A stretch of DNA of 55,292 nucleotides, from NCBI GenBank assembly GCA_036939355.1, contig JALLAP010000004.1:1-55292 (forward strand). Reading direction: 5' to 3'. This stretch comes from Thalassiosira profunda. Its lineage: Eukaryota > Bacillariophyta > Thalassiosirophyceae > Thalassiosirales > Thalassiosiraceae. Below the pieces are notes generated by a model. It did no database searches. It was not told the DNA's origin and worked only from the letters and a program-made list of their open reading frames with translations. Made by a program: the position numbers and the translations under genes. Of the stretch, positions 39,607 to 50,000 are shown piece after piece. Every line of letters starts with the position of its first letter. The stretch's first letter is position 1.

Positions 39607-39630
39607 CCTCTATGAGTAAAACCATAGAGG
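39607..39630 (+). repeat. Perfect 8-bp-stem hairpin just after a stop codon
   Basis: CCTCTATG (39607-39614), an 8-base loop, then CATAGAGG (39623-39630). It starts two bases after the TAG of the coiled-coil gene and lies nine bases before the IFT56 fragment. It could be a 3' processing structure or an insertion scar. Confidence 0.6.
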
Positions 39631-39638
39631 AAATCACT

Positions 39639-39704
39639 TCGCAGCTTCCCAAGGGCCGTCAGGTTGCACGGGCTACAGATCGTGGCTCGAGGAACGGCAG
39701 TGAG
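39639..39704 (+). repeat. Stray copy of the IFT56 3' coding end
   Basis: 66 bp matching the reverse complement of 30207-30273 with a single-base deletion (CTATCAGATCG became CTACAGATCG). Read on the + strand, it gives the sense of the IFT56 C-terminus up to SQLPKGRQVARA and then shifts frame. Not part of a functional gene. Confidence 0.88.
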
Positions 39705-39903
39705 CAGTCTCTTCAGATGAATTGCACATGTGAGCTGGAAATACAACGAAGTGCAACCCGATGTATGGTAATATATATATCTAAAGTGATTGTCTTATTC
39801 TGTACATTCCCAAGTTTATGCCGGCTGCAGCCACTACTAATTCGAAGCTGCAATCAACGTCCTGTTTCTGGCGCACGGCAGCCGGCCATTCTCAAGACAA
39901 AAC

Positions 39904-40827
39904 TCAAAGTGAAATCTCGGTCCAATCCTCCGAGACGTCCAACGACAAAATGGACGACAGGTCGTCGTCGCGGGACTCGTCCTGGTCGAAGATTCCTGAG
40001 AGCAGGGCGAGGACGTCGTCGCCGTTCGAGGCATCCACAATGTCCGCCGCCAGCGGCGGAGCCTGCGCCATGGCGTCGATGTCGATGTCGATCTCGCTCT
40101 GGACCATGCTGGGAAAGGAGGGATGACCGCAGAGACCTTCGTTCGATGAGCTCGTGAACGGCGGCAACTGAACTTCAGAGTTGGTTGGACTCGGAGGCAC
40201 GGGCGTCGTCGACTCGTCATCGGAAGATGCCGACGCCGGCGACACCACCCTCGCCCGCTTGGCCTTGCGCGAGCCCGAAGTGGCCGGTGCCTCCTTCCGT
40301 CGCTCCGAACGTTTCTTGCTCGTCTTCGGGCCGCCGACGGCGCTCTTCACCTCGATCCTCTCGATGGCGCTCAAGCCCTCGAGGTCGCCGCGGACGAAGT
40401 GCGGGTGCTCCCACTTGCCGACGGTGCGGGTGCTGCTGCGCTGGAAGCCCCACAGGTTGAGCTGGCGCGTCTGCGGGACGTTGAGAGGACGAGTGCATAT
40501 CATGTGAGCTTGAGGTGGCAATCGAACCTTGCAAACATTGCAACACGGACGACGACTCACAAACGAGCGATACTTGGTCTGCTTGAAGAACCGCGGGACG
40601 AGGTCGGCCAAGAACGCCTCCCTGTCGTGAATGGCGAAGGCCCGGCCGTCGTCGACCCAGGAGGCCGCCGCCGCATGCTCGGTCGCGGCGGCGTGCTCGA
40701 GCATCGCGTAGAGCTTGCGGGGGAAGTGATCCTTCTTCGGCGGCGGCGCCTCGGCGGCGGATTCGCTCGAGACGCGGCGAGGCATGCGGCGCGAGAAGAA
40801 GGCCGCGGCGGAGGAAGACATGGCCAT
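39904..40827 (-). CDS. HSF-type DNA-binding transcription factor
   Basis: Two exons, 40827-40561 and 40470-39904; the 90-nt intron (GTGAGT...CGCAG) keeps the frame open if retained. Spliced product 277 aa. The heat-shock-factor DNA-binding domain spans about 34-129: HFPRKLYAMLEHAAA, ASWVDDGRAFAIHDREAFLADLVPRFF, the exon junction KYRSF/TRQLNLWGFQR (recognition helix), and HPHFVRGDLEGLSAIER. After it is a basic KKRSERRKE stretch and a Ser/Pro linker. The acidic/hydrophobic C-terminus DVLALLSGIFDQ and DDLSSILSLDVSEDW resembles an AHA-type activation segment. No HR-A/B trimerisation coiled coil is evident, a common situation in the expanded HSF family of diatoms. In-frame ATGs at 40896 and 40821 are alternative starts. 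Targets cannot be deduced. Confidence 0.88.
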   Translation of the reverse strand: MAMSSSAAAFFSRRMPRRVSSESAAEAPPPKKDHFPRKLYAMLEHAAATEHAAAASWVDDGRAFAIHDREAFLADLVPRFFKQTKYRSFVSRRPCCNVCKVRLPPQAHMICTRPLNVPQTRQLNLWGFQRSSTRTVGKWEHPHFVRGDLEGLSAIERIEVKSAVGGPKTSKKRSERRKEAPATSGSRKAKRARVVSPASASSDDESTTPVPPSPTNSEVQLPPFTSSSNEGLCGHPSFPSMVQSEIDIDIDAMAQAPPLAADIVDASNGDDVLALLSGIFDQDESRDDDLSSILSLDVSEDWTEISL

Positions 40828-41373
40828 GGTGCGGATCGATCGAATGCTTTTCAGGGTCAGGAGGGACAATATTATGCGTGTGTCGCCGTCATTCATCGGC
40901 TGCTCTGCTCCTTCTTTGCTCTTTGCTTCACCCACCCGGCCGAGGGCCGAGCGAGGACAAAGTCACGAGAAATTCGGAGAGTCTTGGATCGGGCTTTAGG
41001 ACAAAAATGAGCACCAGTGACATGTCCTCTAGTACCGCGAGATGACTTTGAGTCTGGTTTAGTGCCCACTAATTTAGTCATCCCAATGCAGATCACCCTA
41101 AGTAAAGATATCTAATTTGGCCATCCCAACTCAAATGCGCATCTCTTTCTTCTATTTACTTCGACAGCGAAGTACCGCGCGCCTGACAAATGTCGCACCG
41201 GTCATTCATCGACACAGTGTTGCCTCGGCTTTTTATCCCTAAACTTGCTTCCTTTATCCCTACACACTTTCTTCACGGACCGGACACATGCATCATGAGT
41301 ACTCCTCATGATGGAGAGGGGGTTTTGGCCGAGGGAGGGCAGTTCCACAAGACAACTCACTTCTAACCAAAGT
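40828..41373. other. HSF promoter / LeuRS 3' spacer with short direct repeats
   Basis: 546 bp between two minus-strand genes. Two imperfect 17-bp direct repeats, 41071-41087 and 41114-41130 (TAATTTxGxCATCCCAA, 15 of 17 identical), lie about 245-300 bp upstream of the HSF start. TTTATCCCTA occurs at 41232 and 41253. Nothing coding seen. Confidence 0.45.
41291..41313 (-). repeat. Perfect 9-bp-stem inverted repeat downstream of LeuRS
   Basis: CATCATGAG (41291-41299), a 5-base loop, then CTCATGATG (41305-41313). It lies 61 bp beyond the LeuRS stop on its 3' side and so probably in its 3' UTR. Role unknown. Confidence 0.5.
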
Positions 41374-44366
41374 TTACTTTGCCACAATGTTCAGAATGCG
41401 TCCCGGAACAAAGATGATCTTCTTCACGTCCTTCCCGTCGACCTGGTTGAAAACGCTTTGGACCTTCATTGCCTCGGCCATCGCCCCGTCCTGATCGGCG
41501 TCCTTCGGTATTTCGATCTCCCCCCGTTTCTTTCCGTTCACTTGCACGCCCATCTTCACAGTATTGTCCACGCACAACGCCTCGTCGTATTCCACCCACG
41601 GGTGATACGCCAGCGACTCGTCGTGGCCGAGGAGGCTCCAGCATTCCTCTCCGAGATGGGGCGCGAAGGGCGAGACCATGAGCGCCAACTTTTCTGCCGC
41701 CTCGCGCGGTACTTGGTCCTTCAGCGACGTCAAGTGATTGGTCAGGACCATCATGGACGATATGGCCGTGTTGAAAGACATGCTTTCGATGTCCTCCGTC
41801 ACCTTCTTCATTGTTTTGTGCAGTATCTTGGTCGTTTCCTCGTCCATTTCCACGGAGTCGCCGTTCTGCACTGCCGACTGAACGGTGTTGAACAGCTTGT
41901 TTTGGAACCGAACGACGCCAGAAACCTGACTGGTCTGCCAGGGCTTGACAGCTTCCAGTGGACCCATGAACATCTCGTAAAGGCGCAGTGCGTCCGCTCC
42001 GTGGACATCCACCACATCGTCGGGATTGACGACATTGCCACGCGATTTTGACATCTGGTCGAGGCAGAGAGAAAGCAAAGATCGATGAATCAAGCTGTCG
42101 AGCGTGCAACCGACATCATGAACTCATCAAAGGCAGCACGCACCTTTTCGCCGTCCATCCCCAAGATCATGCCCTGGTGGACGAGCTTCTGAAACGGCTC
42201 CGGGTGCTTTGTGTACCCCAAATCGTACAGCACTTGGTGCCAAAATCTGGCATACAACAAATGGAGGACCGCGTGCTCGGCGCCGCCTACGTACAGATCG
42301 ACGGGCATCCAATCCTCGTCCAGTTCGGGAGCAAATGCCGCCTCGCTGTTCTTGGGGTCGAGGAAGCGAAAGTAGTACCAGCACGATCCGGCCCACTGGG
42401 GCATGGTGTTCGTCTCCCTCGCGAACCACTGTCCATCTTTTTGGAAGTATCTCCAGTCCTTGGCGCGAGCTAGGCAACCGGCAGGATCGTCGCCTGGTGA
42501 GAAATCTTCCATCTCGGGAAGTTCCAATGGAAGGTCTGCCTCGTCGACGGGAATGGGTTTATCGAAGCGGATGGTATGCTCGCAAGCGTCGTCCTTCGGA
42601 TCGACAGCAGCCGCGTCCACGCCCTCCGGAAATTCCACAGGAAAGTAGATTGGGATGGGCTCGCCCCAGTACCGCTGTCGCGAGAAGACCCAATCGCGCA
42701 ATTTGTACGTGATCTTTGGCCCGCCCGAGGACAGCTCCGCGAGCTTTGCAGTGATGGCCTTCTTGGCCTTGTTGGTTTTCATTCCGTCGAATTCGCCGCT
42801 GTTGACGCTTACGCCTGGGTCCGTAAATGCCTCTCCCTTGGACATGTCCTCGTCGCCCTTCTTGGCAGGCTCCACTACCCACTTCACCTCGAGGCCAAAC
42901 TTCGTCGCGAATTCGAAGTCCCGCTCGTCGTGGGCCGGCACCGCCATCACGGCCCCTGTTCCGTACGATCCCAGCACGTAATCTCCAATCCAGATGGGCA
43001 CCTTTTCGTTCGTCAGCGGATGGATGGCGTACCCTCCCGTGAAGACGCCCGTCTTCTCCTTCGCCGACGTGCGATCGAGGTCGGAGCGCGACGAGGTCGT
43101 TGCAACGTAGGAATCGACTTCCTCCTTCTGCTCAGGGGCGGTAATTTTCGAGACGAGAGGATGCTCTGGAGCGAGGGTCACATAGGTCACGCCGAAAAGC
43201 GTATCGGCTCTGGTGGTGAAGACGGTCACCTTGTCCTCCATTCCCTCGACCTGGAAGTCGATCTCAGTGCCGGTGCTCTTCCCGATCCACTGCTCCTGCG
43301 CCGTCATGGTCCCGCTGGGCCAGTCCAACCCGTCCAGTCCCTGTTCCAACCGATCGGCGTACTCCGTAATCTTCAACACCCACTGTCGCAATGGCAGCCG
43401 CTCCACGGGGTGATCGCCCCGCTCGCTCAGCCCGTTGATCACCTCCTCGTTCGCCAACACCGTCCCCAGCGCAGGGCACCAGTTGACCGACACCTCGCTC
43501 TGGCTCGCCAATCCCCGCTTGTACAATTGCAGGAAGATCCACTGCGTCCACTTGACGTAGTCGACGTCGGTGGTGGCCACCTCCTTCTCCCAATCGTAGG
43601 AGAAGCCGAGCATTTGCAGTTGGCGTTTGAAGTTGGCGATATTCTTGCCGGTGGTGAGTTCGGGGTGGGTCCCGGTGTTGATGGCGAATTGCTCGGCGGG
43701 AAGGCCGAAAGAATCCCACCCAATGGGATGGAGGACGTCGTGGGAGGTCATGCGCCAGTAGCGGGCCATGACGTCGGATGCTGCAGTTTGTCAGGTTTGG
43801 TTAGTGCATCATGTGCACATCATTTGTTCATCAGTAAGGATGTCCATTGCAAATGATGCAGGCAACATAAATGATCGGCGACGGTTGCTTTGGATGCATC
43901 TCCCTTGCAAAACACGCAACACTGTGCACTCACCAGTGTATCCCTCCGGATGGCCCACGTGCAACCCCGCCCCGCTCGGATACGGGAACATGTCCAGCAC
44001 GTACTTCTTTTTCTTCTCGCTCTTGACAACCGTCCCGTCCGGCTGCACCGTTCGCCGCTCTGGGGTGGCGAACGTCTTATGCTCCTTCCAATACGCCTGC
44101 CACTTGGACTCGACGGACGCGAAGGGATATCCGGCTGGCGGCGCCTCGGCGGCCGATTCCGTCGCCTCCTGGACGGTCTCGCTCATGTAAAGACGCGAAT
44201 TTGCAAACGGCCGCCGGATGCCATCGTCATCGGCGCGAATATTCCTCGCCGCGGCGGAGGAGGGCAGGACCCCGAACGCGGCCCGGTGGCGCGCGCCGCC
44301 CGCCGCCGGGGAGCGGAACCCCGCGGCGATCCGGGCGAGCAGCATGGTCGCGGCGAGCAGTCTCAT
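41374..44366 (-). CDS. LARS2: Organellar (bacterial-type) leucyl-tRNA synthetase
   Basis: Charges tRNA-Leu in the plastid and/or mitochondrion. Three exons: 44366-43934, 43780-42144 and 42054-41374; introns 153 and 89 nt; 916 aa. The class I motifs are HVGH at about 136-139 ([24 protein letters not shown]) and KMSKS at 690-694, with the second intron falling exactly between K690 and M691. The bacterial-type editing domain is present ([43 protein letters not shown]), as is the bacterial order of the [16 protein letters not shown] block. The start at 44366 gives [20 protein letters not shown]: a hydrophobic signal-like segment, then AAGF, resembling the ASAFAP junction of secondary-plastid preproteins, so plastid import is likely, with dual targeting possible. 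The cytosolic LeuRS must be encoded elsewhere. Confidence 0.95.
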
Positions 44367-44690
44367 TCTAGAATCGGCCGCACGCTGCTGCTCCGTCGCT
44401 GTCTGCTCCAAACACTGGACCCCGTCGCGCGGCGCGCTGTCGGTAAGTTGTAGTGTTGCCCCGCGCCGAGTAGTCCTCTGCTATGCCGCCGCGCTGAAAT
44501 GTTCCACCATCGCAGGACGCTTGCAACTGCTGACGCGAGAGATTTTGTGGGAGGGGACTGCGTCACTCGAGCTTCCCCGTGGAACTGCGATCGAAGCTGA
44601 AAGAGAAAAAGCAAAGCAAGAGGAGCTTTGATTGGCTTGAGATGCATCTGTGATGTTCGATGTATGTGGTGATTTGTAGGCTGGGAGACG
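44367..44690. promoter_or_regulatory. Bidirectional promoter region LeuRS / SLC25-like carrier
   Basis: 324 bp between the LeuRS start (-) and the first upstream ORF of the carrier gene (+). No other coding frame is convincing. Confidence 0.4.
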
Positions 44691-44780
44691 ATGGCGGTGC
44701 CGCCGACATTGAAAAGCGCAGTGGAGGCACAAGCGACAGGGCGCAACATGCGCCAAACGCTGGATATTCATATGAAGTGA
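44691..44780 (+). CDS. Upstream ORF abutting the carrier start
   Basis: 29 codons from an ATG to TGA, with the carrier ATG beginning one base after the stop (TGAGATG) in a different frame. The spacing would allow termination-reinitiation control. The peptide (MAVPPTLKSAVEAQ...) has no recognisable homology. Its translation is unproven. Confidence 0.35.
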   Translation: MAVPPTLKSAVEAQATGRNMRQTLDIHMK

Positions 44781-44781
44781 G

Positions 44782-45687
44782 ATGAACATCGATTGCGGCC
44801 AATGCGCCCGCGACGGGGCCATCGGGGGCGTCGGGGCGATTCCGGGCACATTGTGCGCCCACCCGTGCGATGTGGTCAAGATGCGGCAGCAGATTGCCGG
44901 CGAGCGGCTGAGGGGCGCGGTTCGGCGCGTCTACAAGGGCAATGGCAGTGCCGCGGCAGCGTCGAAGGTAGCACATCACGTGCCGTCGCCGAGCATTGCA
45001 AATTTCTTCGCGGGTGTGGTCCCGGCGGTGCAGCAGAAGGTGGCGACGCGATCGACGATGTTCCTGGCCTCCAGCGCCTCAGTCCAATTCTTTGAGCAGC
45101 AACTGAATTTCTCGCCCACGTCTGCGGCGTTTATTGGGAGTGCATCGTCGGGATTTATCACTGGTTCGATCGCTGCGCCGTGGGAATGGCAGAAGGTATT
45201 GGTGAGCCAGCGGGTGAAGAGTCGGGCGGCCGGGAAGAGCGTGCTGACACTGCTGGCTGAAGCAAAGAAACGTCATGGAGGTGTGGGAGGGGCGCTGTGT
45301 ATTGCAAAACGAATGCATGCGGCCGGTGTGAGGAATGCAATCTTCGATTCGACCTTCTTCGGCACGAAGCAGCTTCTCGAGGATTGGAGCAAACAAAGAG
45401 GCGATGGCACTCGATACATGTCAACTGGGTTCTGTTACGGACTTGCCGCCGTCGCAGCAGTCACAGTGGATTATGCTGTCGACGTTTCTGTCAAAAGACT
45501 CTACGCCCACGGACCCGAGAGCGCCGTCCCGTCCTTGGGCGTGGTGCATCACACAATGCACATCGTTCAGAGGGAAGGACTCAAAGTCTACCGTGGCTTG
45601 GGCGCGAAAAGCTTGGAGTTTGGCGTGTCCTACGCGATCACGGGGTGGGTTGCTCGCGCGGCGATCGATGCAGCATTTGCATCCTAG
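44782..45687 (+). CDS. Divergent SLC25 mitochondrial-carrier family protein
   Basis: Single exon, 301 aa from the ATG at 44782, the size of a three-repeat carrier. The first repeat opens DGAIGGVGAIPGTLCAHPCDVVKMRQQ, with a canonical PxDxxK signature (PCDVVK). The second carries PWEWQK after GFITGSIAA, an acceptable variant. The third is degenerate: VDYAVDVSVKRL lacks the Pro. Typical Gly-rich odd-helix positions and the GLKVYRGLGAKSLEFGVSYA end are present. Substrate contact residues cannot be assigned with confidence. It could serve mitochondria, plastid envelope or peroxisome; no presequence is visible, as usual for the family. A 29-codon uORF ends one base before its start. Confidence 0.82.
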   Translation: MNIDCGQCARDGAIGGVGAIPGTLCAHPCDVVKMRQQIAGERLRGAVRRVYKGNGSAAAASKVAHHVPSPSIANFFAGVVPAVQQKVATRSTMFLASSASVQFFEQQLNFSPTSAAFIGSASSGFITGSIAAPWEWQKVLVSQRVKSRAAGKSVLTLLAEAKKRHGGVGGALCIAKRMHAAGVRNAIFDSTFFGTKQLLEDWSKQRGDGTRYMSTGFCYGLAAVAAVTVDYAVDVSVKRLYAHGPESAVPSLGVVHHTMHIVQREGLKVYRGLGAKSLEFGVSYAITGWVARAAIDAAFAS

Positions 45688-46084
45688 ACTGTTATGCGAT
45701 AAGAAGAGAAAGATACGTTTAGGTTGCTTGTTTCTTGTTTAAGTTATCTCTAACAGGTATTTGCAACTGCAATGGTTACATCGGTGAACATTGCCTATGC
45801 GTCAGAGAGTTATTCAGTCCATCTATGCTTGAGGGCTCTTCTCGCAGCGTGTCGTCTTCGTGGGCGCTGGGCCCTTCATGCATTCTCGGGTGCTGTTCTT
45901 GGACAACATCGGTGCGTATTCTCTTGAATGCACCTGGAGGAATCTGCTTGGCGCTACCTGGGGTCTTCGCCGCTTGCGCTGCTCTGTCAGGGAAGGTGCC
46001 GATGGCATGCCCTGGGGTGGCCGGTAGATGCATGTGCATCAACTCTTGGCGATCGCATGTGTGCTTCTTGACAGTTGATGTAGC
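45688..46084. other. Convergent spacer
   Basis: 397 bp between the carrier (+) and a small orphan gene (-). Two 3' UTRs must lie here. No RNA gene or repeat seen. Confidence 0.4.
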
Positions 46085-46495
46085 CTACGTCGAAGGAGTG
46101 TCGACGAAGTATCCCCAGCGGCCAGCTTCGTACGGGGGAATGTCCCTTGTAGACCGGGCGTAGCTCTCGGAGGCATCGCCGCCGAGCGCGGAGAGGTTGC
46201 TCACGCACCGGCTTCGGGAGAGGGCGCTGCCCCACCCCTTCACGAGGCCAGACGCGGCGCTCGGCGACGGAGCAAGGGGCGCTTGAGGGTAGCTCGCGTA
46301 GGAGTCGAAGGAGGCCGCCGAGAACTGAGACTGCAGCGAGGAGGAGGATATGCTGATGCTGTCCAATCGCGAGCGCAGGGAGAGCTCGAGGCCGCAGAGG
46401 TTCGGGGGCGCGGCGCCGGGCAGCGACGCCGGCGGCTCGGGGACGCTGGAGGAGCCCAGCGACTGCTGTTGGTATGCTTCGAGGGACGAGACCAT
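46085..46495 (-). CDS. Small Ser-rich orphan protein ending WGYFVDTPST
   Basis: Single exon, 136 aa from an ATG at 46495 in good context. The first 90 residues are Ser/Ala/Pro-rich low complexity (SLRSRLDSISISSSSLQSQF). The last 45 look more constrained: SGLVKGWGSALSRSRC, DASESYARSTRD and PPYEAGRWGYFVDTPST. No signal peptide, membrane span or known domain. The aromatic end motif suggests a docking or phosphoregulated peptide; I believe similar ends occur in ochrophyte hypothetical proteins but cannot confirm it. Coding status rests on composition and the clean ATG. Confidence 0.58.
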   Translation of the reverse strand: MVSSLEAYQQQSLGSSSVPEPPASLPGAAPPNLCGLELSLRSRLDSISISSSSLQSQFSAASFDSYASYPQAPLAPSPSAASGLVKGWGSALSRSRCVSNLSALGGDASESYARSTRDIPPYEAGRWGYFVDTPST

Positions 46496-47019
46496 GGTTG
46501 CGGCTTGGGGAAGTGAAATTTATGAGCGTTCGATGCAGCGCAACATGCGCCGGCGGTCGTCCGCTCTGTGTGGCCAAAGCAAAGATCGTTTCAACGCCCT
46601 CTTGGTGGTGTCTCAAAAAAGGAAGCGTGGTCGGGTGATGTGTGCGGTCAATGGACACGTAAGTCTGACCACAGTGAGAATCTACATAGTAAACCTTCTC
46701 TCAGAAGTATTGTATGGACAAGGGAAGGTGTCGCTGAAGAAGATATGACGTCATGCCTTCTAAAAGACATAGGAGCTTTGACACCCAAGAAACCACGGTC
46801 CAACTTTGAGACGCCACGATTGTCGTTTTCCTCACACGTCAGCTCCTCAAACGCACGCACCCGCGACACCTCTCGACCGTTTCTGCATGGCGAGCTGTTT
46901 CTTTTCCGGGGACGACTGGGTGCACTGTTCTGTATTGTAGAATAGTCCAAGTGGGGAGAGTCCATGGAGAGTCCAGGTGCCTACGAAACCTCGTCAAGAG
47001 AGACAGCGTCAGAATAGAG
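46496..47019. other. Spacer between TAF1 3' end and the orphan gene
   Basis: 524 bp between two minus-strand genes, holding the TAF1 3' UTR and the promoter of the 136-aa orphan. Several frames are open but none looks coding. Confidence 0.4.
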
Positions 47020-50000
47020 TTAGTCCTCATCGCTGTCGTCGCTGTCGCCGTCCAGCCCGAACGACAAGTTGGTGCCCAGATTGACCTTGGTTTCGACCCC
47101 GTCCAAGACGACGTTCGCCGTGTTCATTGGCGCGGCATTGCCACTCGTTTCGGCAGAAGCTCCTTCCTTCGCCTTGGCCTTCTTCGCCTTCTTTCCGCTC
47201 ATTTGGTCCCGGACGGCTTCCTCCATCTCGTTGAACTCCTCCCGGTTTTGCTCGATGGTCGCTTTGACGAACTCCCACATGTCCACGGCCTCGTTGGCGA
47301 GTGGACTCCCTCTCCCGTTGAATTTGATGGCGTTCTGCTTCATGAGCTGGAAATCTGCCACGAATTTGTCCGCGGTGTTGTACATGTACTTTCGGTTGTT
47401 CTCCCGGATGGTCTGCAGATCGATCGGTTCGGATATGATTTCGTAGTACTGGGGGTACAAGTCCCTGGGCACCGGCTTGTGGAAGGCGCTGGCGTTCGGC
47501 CGCTTCTCCACTGCACTGCGGATTTCCTCCAGCCGATCCGACAAAATGACGTGGGGCAATTTTTCCCTGGTTCGTTCCTTCCGGCTAGTCTTTCCCTTTC
47601 CACGGCTGTGGTGTTTGTACAGCTCAGCCTCCTCTTGCAACTTCATCCGCTTCCGCTTCCTCTCCTGCGCCTGCGCCCTCGAGTGTTTGATGGTGCTGGC
47701 GAACTTGGACTGCGATGCCTTCCTGGCACCTGCTCCCCTTTTGTGTATGACGCGAGTTTCTCTCTTGATCTTCAGCTTCAGAGATCGACGCGCCTTGGCG
47801 TTGCCGTCTTCCTCAAACATGGAGTGCCCCACGATATCGTCGGGGCTGGGGCTCTCGAACACTCCGAGCTTCTTTTTCTTCTTTTGCTTCTTGCCGTCGC
47901 CCAGATTCTTCTGGGCGACGACTTCGTCCACCTTCTCTCGATCGACAATGAATTCAAAGGTGACGGTCTGCGTTCCATCAGGGCGCGTCTGATGCCAAAA
48001 ACCGAGGTGAACGATGAGTTAGAGAGGGGCGAGAGAGAGAAGTCAACATGGAGGCAGTGCAACTTCGCCGTACCTTCGTCACCTTCCTGCGAATGACCTT
48101 GAATTTCTTCTTGGGTTTGACGCCCCCGCTCTCACTGATTTGAAGTCCACCTTCCTGCATCATTGCACGCTCTTCGTCCCTCTGGCGGCGCAGAGCTGCC
48201 AATTCCCCGGCGTCCTTGCTCAGAGCTTGCGCGTCTAACGCAGAGTTGCCACCCCCACTCTCGCGCAGCTGTGCAGTCATCAACCGATTTGTCTCGCCAG
48301 TGTTGCTCATCTCCACCTCCATCTCTGCGAGGAAGTCTTCATCGTCAGATGAATTGTCCGAGTCGTTCGAGGCGTCATCCTTTCCCTTCCCTGCTTCGCT
48401 ACCGGTGCCTCCATCTACGTCGCTCGTATCCTTGGTCGAAGATGAGCCCATTGCCTGATCTGAACGCGACGAAGCCGCAAGCTCGCTACTTGCCTCGTCA
48501 GTGGCGCTCAGCGCCGCAACCTGACGCTTCCAGATTTCCTGGATCCTCTCCTTGTAATTCTGTCGTTGATCGCTGATGCGGATTTTCTCGCCCCGTGCAA
48601 ACCGCTCCATCTCGTCGCCCATCCCATCGCTCACGGCCTTGGTCGACATGTCACGAATCACATGCACTCTGCAGAGGGGATGATCGCCGTGCATTGGGGT
48701 CAGAGAAGGAAGCACTAATACAACCAACATGTCATTCACACTCACCGATCCCAACGCTTCAGCACGGATATCTGCTTCTCCTTCATCCCATAAGACCGCA
48801 ACAAACTTGCCATCTGCTTCATCGTCAGCTTTCTGAGGTCATTCTCAGTTCCAGTAATCTTCTTGATCTGCGCGTTGAGCGCTCCATCGCTGTTTTTCGA
48901 CCCGCCAGGCTTGCCCCGGCCGCTGTCGCCCTCTCGCAAGAAGTTGTACGCCTCGCCAACACCGCTAGGGTCGCCGATGCCAGTGAGCTTCATCATGGCC
49001 CCGCCCACAGCGCGCTTGTGGACATCGATAAACTCGCCAGTGATATTCCAAGGCGTCAACTGCATCTCTTCGTAGATGAATCTGCAGGACAAGAGACGAA
49101 AGGTGGTGAGTCGACTGGCGCAGTTTCGAGTGAGCACTAAGTGTTTCACTCACTTGGCAATCTCCTGACGTCTCTTCGCCTCCTTGTATTCCTCGTCTAG
49201 CTTCTCGAATGCCCTCTCAAAGTAAACGAGCCTCAGCTCATCCTCCTCAGACGAGGACTTCTTCGTGAGCAACCGCCGCTTGACCTCGAGGATCTTTTTC
49301 ATCATCAATCTGCGTTCCATCGCCGCTTGAACTGCCCCGTTAAGATAGCCCATGACGCTCGCCACGTTGTTGATGGCAGAACCACCCGAGTACAGCTCGC
49401 TCACTCCCAAGTCGCGAAGCCTGCGGATTGCCGAGCATTGACTCTCGTACGCGGACACGCCCTCCGGACTGACTTTGCGCCCCATGGCCTCAACTCCAGG
49501 GAAATTGTCCTCGCCAATGGCTTTCAGACCCCAGACGCCATCGTTCTCACGGTCAAAAGTGGCAACCTGCTTGACTCGGAGGCGCAGTTGCCCGTGGGGA
49601 ATTAGCGACGTTGCGAACAAGCGTTCCTTGACATCGTCGAACGACAGACCGATGCCTCCTTTCTCTTCGGCCTTCTCGATGTGTTTGGCCACCTGATAGG
49701 GGATGAACGCATTGACAAACTGTACCAAACAGACGCGAGGTTAGACGTCGAGAGGAAGACATCGTCGAGTGTCAATCAACATTACGCTCGTCGACTCTCA
49801 CCTTCTTCTCGTCGTTCGTATTGGGGACAAACACTTTCAAGCGCGGCTCCGTCTGCCCAACGCAGTATATGTTGGGAGGGAGCGGCCTCAGCACCACTCC
49901 GAGCTCGTTGTCCGAAGCGGTGGAAGAGGGCTTGTCGCGAAGCTGGCCCAGGATCATGAAGAAGTCTGTGGGCTCCCTGTCGTGCCTGAACATCGGCGCG

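Noticed and set aside
40471..40560. Reading the HSF gene as one uninterrupted exon
   Set aside because: The 30 residues encoded here interrupt the conserved YRSF-TRQLNLWGF helix and are bounded by GTGAGT and CGCAG, so it is an intron that happens to stay open.
47020..47931. Bromodomain protein as a separate gene
   Set aside because: It joins in phase to the upstream TAF1 exons through 47988/48074, and TAF1 is expected to end in a bromodomain.
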